Source of the DNA: an uncultured Collinsella sp.
GTDB taxonomy: Bacteria; Actinomycetota; Coriobacteriia; Coriobacteriales; Coriobacteriaceae
Reading direction: 5' to 3'
Assembly: GCA_958427355.1 (NCBI GenBank)
Contig: CAUACA010000009.1
Span: forward strand, 4,842-68,841
Length of the DNA: 64,000 nt
Shown here: positions 60,036 to 64,000 of the stretch, one piece after another
Layout: each line of letters starts with the position of its first letter
How positions within the stretch are numbered: the first letter of the stretch is position 1
Position numbers and translations under genes: made by a program
The notes under the pieces: model-generated
Databases searched by the model: none
What the model was told of the DNA's origin: nothing
Seen by the model: only the letters and a program-made list of their open reading frames with translations

Positions 60036-62603
60036 TTACTGCCCAAAGACCTCTTCGGCGATACGAGCGCTTTCGGCGGCGTCCTTGGCGTAGTAGTCCG
60101 CGCCGATCTGCTTGGCGTATTCGGGGGTGAGTACGGCGCCGCCTACGATGATCTTGACGCCCGGCACCTCGGCATGAAGCAGCTTGATGGTCTCTTCCAT
60201 GGCGACGACCGTGGTGGTCATAAGTGCCGAGAGGCCGACGAGTTTGATATCGCGCTCCTTGACGGTCTTGAGGACCTCCTGCGGATCGACGTCGCGGCCC
60301 AGGTCAAAGACGGTGTAGCCGTAGTTGTCGAGCAGCATTTTGACGATGTTCTTGCCAATATCGTGGATGTCGCCCTTGACGGTGGCCACGCAGATCTTGC
60401 CCTTGTCGGCAATCTCGCCGGCGGGCATCAGACGCTTGATGGTGTCGAAGCCCACGCGCGCGGCCTCGGCCGAGGCCATAAGCTGCGGTAAGAAGAACTT
60501 GCCCTGGTCAAAGAGGACGCCAACCTCGTCGAGGGCGGGGATAAAGTGATTGTTGATGAGGTCCATGGCGTCGTGGTCTGCCAGCAGACGCTCGGTCTCG
60601 GCAGCGATCTCGCCTTTGCGGCCCGAGACGACCATGCGACGAATCGGGTCGTCGTTGCCGTCGGTGCCGGCGGTGCCAGCAGCGGGCGCGGCATCACTCG
60701 ATGCGGCCTGGGCGGCTGCCGGGTTGGCGGCGATCTTGTACGGATCGGTCCAGCCGGCATAGCGCTCGATGTATCCGGTCGAGCCCTCGTCCTCAACGCT
60801 CAGGACGCGATAACTGTAGACGGTATCCATAAAGCGCTTGGAGCCCGGATTCATGATGGGGGCGTCCAGGCCCGCGCCAAAAGCGGCAGCCAAAAAGACC
60901 GAGCCCAGCAGCGGGCGGGCAGGCAGGCCAAAGCTGATGTTCGACACGCCGAGCGCGCATTTGACGCCCAAGCGCTCCTTGCACAGGGACATGGCGCGCA
61001 GGATCTGCTCGGCCTGGCGCTGGTTGGTCGAGGCGGTCATGACCAGGCAGTCGATGAGGATGCGGTCCGGGCCGATGCCGTAGCGGGCAGCCTCGGCCAC
61101 GATGCGCTCGGCGATGTCGAAGCGGGCCTCGGCGGTATCGGGAATGCCGCCTTCGTCGAGCGTGAGGCCGACGACGTTGGTGCCGTAGTGGGCGACCAGC
61201 GGAAAGATCTCATCCATGATCTGCTGTTTGCCATTGACCGAGTTGATGATGGGCTTGCCGGCGTAGCGGCGCACGGCGGCCTCGACGGCGGCGGGGTCGG
61301 TGGAGTCGATCTGCAACGGCAGGAGCGTGGAGCCTTGGAGCTGCTCGGTGGCCTGTTGGATAATCTTGACCTCGTCGATCTCGGGCAGGCCCACGTTGAC
61401 GTCCAGGATGTCGGCGCCCTGCTCCTGCTGGCTGATGCCCTGGCTCACCACGTAGTCCAGATCGCCGTCGCGCAGGGCCTGCTGCAGGCGCTTTTTGCCG
61501 GTGGGATTGATGCGCTCGCCGATGACGGCGATTTTGTGGCCATCGCAGGGGAGGTCCACCACGGTCTGGGCGCTTGTGACCGACATGCTAGGCTTGCGGT
61601 GGCGCGGACTGGGCGTGTGGTTATCGATAAGCGTGCGCAGCGCTGCCATGTGCGCCGGCGTGGTGCCGCAGCAGCCGCCCACGACGCTCACGCCGTCCTC
61701 GATCATGCCGGCGACGGCCTTGGCGTATTCGGGTGCCTGGATATCAAAGACGGTATTGCCGTCATCGTCCACATGGGGGAGTCCCGCATTGGCCTGCACC
61801 ATAACGGGTTTGTCGGTAACGGTGAGCATGCGCGCGGCGAGTCCTCGGAGCTCGGCCGGTCCCTGGCTGCAGTTGATGCCCAAAACGTCGGTGCCGATGG
61901 CGTCGAGCGTGATGGCGGCGACCTCGGGGCTCGTTCCCAGGAAGGTGCGACCGTCTTCCTCAAAGGTCATGGTGGCAAAGACGGGCAGGTCGGAGTTCTC
62001 GCGGCAGGCGAGGACCGCCGCCTTGATCTCGGCCAGGTCGGTCATGGTCTCGATAATAAAGAGGTCCACACCCGCGGTGACGCCGGCGCGCACCTCCTCG
62101 GCAAAGAGGTCGTAGGCCTCGTCAAAGCTGAGGGTGCCTAAGGGACGAAGCAGCGCGCCGATGGGGCCGATATCGCCGGCGACGTAGCGGGCGCCGGCCT
62201 CGCGGGCGCAGGTGACGGCCGCGGCAAAGACGTCTGCCACGGTGGCGGCACCGTCGAGCTTGTGGGCATTGGCGCCAAAGGTGTTGGCGGTGATCACATC
62301 GCAGCCGGCCTCGACATATTGACGTTGGATATCGGTGATAACCTGGGGCTCCTCAAAGTTGAGCAGCTCGGGCAGGGCGCCCGCCTTCATGCCAGCGGCC
62401 TGCAACATGGTGCCCATGCCGCCGTCGAACAGCAGGTGCCCCGTGCCCTCGATGGCCGCACGCAGGCGATCGTCCTTAATGCGCAGATCGTCGATTGTGC
62501 GCGTCTTGTACGTGGCGCCGTTGCGACGTGCGGCATCAACGGGTGCCGCCAATGCAGTGCCGTCAGAATCATGAGTGATAAGTATGTTTGAGCTATTCGC
62601 CAT
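60036..62603 (-). CDS. metH: Cobalamin-dependent methionine synthase, short form
   Basis: MetH transfers a methyl group from methyltetrahydrofolate to homocysteine through cobalamin. The 855-residue protein has the homocysteine domain at about 35-330 (zinc ligands in GINCSQG and VGGCCGTTP), the folate domain at about 350-620 (GERINPTGKKRL; DVNVG), and the cobalamin cap and binding domain at about 665-855 (KGDIHDIGKNIV with cobalt-ligand His). The AdoMet-dependent reactivation domain of full-length MetH is absent, so a separate reactivation system is needed. The start MANSSN (62603) lies inside the last codons of the upstream gene. An Ala-rich linker separates folate and cobalamin parts. Confidence 0.94.
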   Translation of the reverse strand: MANSSNILITHDSDGTALAAPVDAARRNGATYKTRTIDDLRIKDDRLRAAIEGTGHLLFDGGMGTMLQAAGMKAGALPELLNFEEPQVITDIQRQYVEAGCDVITANTFGANAHKLDGAATVADVFAAAVTCAREAGARYVAGDIGPIGALLRPLGTLSFDEAYDLFAEEVRAGVTAGVDLFIIETMTDLAEIKAAVLACRENSDLPVFATMTFEEDGRTFLGTSPEVAAITLDAIGTDVLGINCSQGPAELRGLAARMLTVTDKPVMVQANAGLPHVDDDGNTVFDIQAPEYAKAVAGMIEDGVSVVGGCCGTTPAHMAALRTLIDNHTPSPRHRKPSMSVTSAQTVVDLPCDGHKIAVIGERINPTGKKRLQQALRDGDLDYVVSQGISQQEQGADILDVNVGLPEIDEVKIIQQATEQLQGSTLLPLQIDSTDPAAVEAAVRRYAGKPIINSVNGKQQIMDEIFPLVAHYGTNVVGLTLDEGGIPDTAEARFDIAERIVAEAARYGIGPDRILIDCLVMTASTNQRQAEQILRAMSLCKERLGVKCALGVSNISFGLPARPLLGSVFLAAAFGAGLDAPIMNPGSKRFMDTVYSYRVLSVEDEGSTGYIERYAGWTDPYKIAANPAAAQAASSDAAPAAGTAGTDGNDDPIRRMVVSGRKGEIAAETERLLADHDAMDLINNHFIPALDEVGVLFDQGKFFLPQLMASAEAARVGFDTIKRLMPAGEIADKGKICVATVKGDIHDIGKNIVKMLLDNYGYTVFDLGRDVDPQEVLKTVKERDIKLVGLSALMTTTVVAMEETIKLLHAEVPGVKIIVGGAVLTPEYAKQIGADYYAKDAAESARIAEEVFGQ

Positions 62604-63606
62604 GTGCATCCATTTCGTCTAGAGCCCACTGAGGAATTTCTATTTGAAGAGATTTGTCGGGCTCGATATCTTCGATTCGCTTGTTGTAGTGGGCAAGAAG
62701 CCGTGCGACATTTAATCGAATTAGGCCTCGCTTGTAGAACGATAACTCTTCAATATTGATGCCGATAAACGATTCGAGCGCGATAACCTGTACGCGATTG
62801 CCGAGTCCCTCACTTTCGAACAGTCCGTAAGCGAAGGAAACTTTATCGTGGGGGACAACGACGATGGGCCGAATGCCATTTCGAATGTTATCTCGGCATC
62901 GATCGGTCAATTTGGCCATTGGCGATACAGTCACATGAAATGCAGCATCATTGATTTGGAAATCGCCAGAACGGTCTGTCTGCTGGTCGGCGGCGTTTGA
63001 GTTGTCCTTTCCGATTTCTATGGTTGGAAATAACATCTCTAGTTTTGCACCTACCAGGTGCTGTGCGACGGTGCCCGTTGGCTTATCGGACCGTAGGCTT
63101 GCTTCGGCTAGGATATCATCGACAATGACAGAAATTGGTTTTTGAAGATCGATTTCGACTTTGATTCTCTGCCGGTTAAAGAAATCAACCTGGATTCGCT
63201 CGACGAAGAAATTGGCGATTGCATTCGCAGCTTCAAGACGAGTGTCTTCGCAAGTGTCACTGGGTAGGGCAGAGTTGATAATTGTGGCAAGCTCAAGCGC
63301 CATCGGGAGTGTGCCGCGTGAGGTTCTGCCGCTCTCTGATGCGAAGGCACGCGTTTCCCCATGTCTGGCTAAAACTGTTTTGATGCATGCTCCACTTAGG
63401 CCTCGTACTTGGCTCCCCTTGTCCGATTGCACATAATCGTCGGTGAGCGGAAAACGGTTTTGCAACAGCTCGCTTATGCCTATGCCAACCGCCATGACGT
63501 TACGGTTGACGTTGCCTCGCTTGTTGCGCTTGGATTCGTACCAGAGTTCAATGGCATCCAAGATGTCTTTATCGGGCTCGCTCAAGGAGCAATTGGTCAT
63601 TTCCAT
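62593..63606 (-). CDS. DUF4928 family protein, restriction-modification associated
   Basis: This 337-residue protein has WYESKRNKRGNVNRNVMAVGI near the N terminus and ALELATIINS, matching my memory of DUF4928, which accompanies DNA-cytosine methyltransferases and is a likely restriction endonuclease. The later SGDFQINDAAFHVTVSP segment could carry the nuclease acidic residues. The start at 63606 follows AAGGAACGGAG; a longer frame reaches 63654. It overlaps the methyltransferase gene by 38 bases and the metH start by 11. AT-rich codons differ from the GC-rich neighbours, a sign of transfer. Confidence 0.7.
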   Translation of the reverse strand: MEMTNCSLSEPDKDILDAIELWYESKRNKRGNVNRNVMAVGIGISELLQNRFPLTDDYVQSDKGSQVRGLSGACIKTVLARHGETRAFASESGRTSRGTLPMALELATIINSALPSDTCEDTRLEAANAIANFFVERIQVDFFNRQRIKVEIDLQKPISVIVDDILAEASLRSDKPTGTVAQHLVGAKLEMLFPTIEIGKDNSNAADQQTDRSGDFQINDAAFHVTVSPMAKLTDRCRDNIRNGIRPIVVVPHDKVSFAYGLFESEGLGNRVQVIALESFIGINIEELSFYKRGLIRLNVARLLAHYNKRIEDIEPDKSLQIEIPQWALDEMDAHGE

Positions 63607-64000
63607 TATTGTCCACTCCGTTCCTTGAAGACATAAGCGCGGGTTTGACTGCATTTTTTATAAGCCAAGTGACAACTGGCACGGCAACTGCATCGCCGAA
63701 TGCGTAGCGAATCTGAGCATCCGAGAAGCCGCTAAACTGACATGAGTCAACACCTTGGAGACGGGCATATTCAGTTCCAGTCATCCAGCGAACTTCTATC
63801 TTTCCGTTTTCGCATATAACGACTGCCTGTCTTGATGAGCCGCCGCGAGCCGTTCTTAGACATCCGGCAATTTCTTCTTCACGGATTTCCCAGCGCACAA
63901 CGCCCGATCGCGTGCGACGGTAAGCAGTGCGAACAATTTTTTCTTGGCTCTGTTAGACCAGGATTGACATTCCGCCCCATCATCTCCTTGCGATTGCACA
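63569..64000 (-). pseudogene. C-terminal part of a DNA (cytosine-5) methyltransferase, apparent frameshift
   Basis: The minus-strand frame reads VVRWEIREEEIAGCLRTARG, then WMTGTEYARLQG and FGDAVAVPVVTWL (motifs IX-X of 5-methylcytosine methyltransferases), ending at 63569. The gene should continue past the window edge, but the frame meets TAA near 63950. The upstream coding-like frame (ECQSWSNRAKKK) is shifted by one base. A six-A run (63937-63942 as T on the plus strand) lies at the switch; one extra A would restore a single frame. It could be true inactivation, phase variation or an assembly error. It partners the DUF4928 gene. Confidence 0.65.

Overview
The window is high-GC DNA from a gut actinobacterium of the class Coriobacteriia, most likely Collinsella or a close relative. 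This is inferred from the OmpR-type GlnR-like regulator beside glnA, the GatCAB operon, the actinobacterial-style tmRNA, the LPXTG-type pilus locus with a class C sortase, and the many short palindromic repeats between genes. No database search was possible. All calls come from reading the sequence and from knowledge of the families.

Layout. Positions 1-4830 form a keto-deoxy sugar acid (lower Entner-Doudoroff) locus: the 5' end of an unidentified minus-strand gene, a GntR/FCD regulator, KDPG aldolase, KDG kinase and a divergent LacI-type regulator. Both minus-strand promoters carry the same LacI-type operator, and their leaders share two recurring structured RNA elements (X and Y), the most novel-looking signal in the window. 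4.9-7.0 kb is glnA plus a GlnR-like regulator. 7.2-23.4 kb holds HtrA protease, DNA ligase, a MATE pump, a heterodimeric ABC exporter with one degenerate site, a putative PD-(D/E)XK protein between repeats, moaA, a moaC-mobB fusion, an MFS carrier and a HAD phosphatase.

23.5-32.8 kb is a sortase-assembled pilus island: a 1143-residue tip adhesin with a nine-G tract in its coding sequence, two pilins, a duplicated region containing a small membrane protein gene downstream of a LexA-type SOS box, and a sortase. LytTR-like direct repeats lie upstream of the adhesin. 33.1-36.7 kb is gatCAB. 37-46.7 kb has an AAA ATPase behind a large palindrome, an AraC regulator with a two-gene ABC system, a P1B-type ATPase with SCALK instead of CPC preceded by a small membrane-associated protein, and a RelB-like/PIN toxin-antitoxin pair.

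47.4-53.4 kb contains the tmRNA gene followed by inverted copies of its own 3' end and a 62-bp tandem array, then a patatin-like lipase, rplM-rpsI, glmM, a glucose-type PTS IIA protein and nagB. 53.8-56.8 kb is a 999-residue STAND-ATPase/SARP-type regulator. The remainder, on the minus strand, is yhbY, a methyltransferase, a DUF711 protein, a short cobalamin-dependent metH and the end of a DNA-cytosine methyltransferase/DUF4928 restriction-type module whose last gene overlaps the metH start. Intergenic DNA is rich in palindromic repeats of at least four families (A-D), and several of these sit where terminators would be expected.
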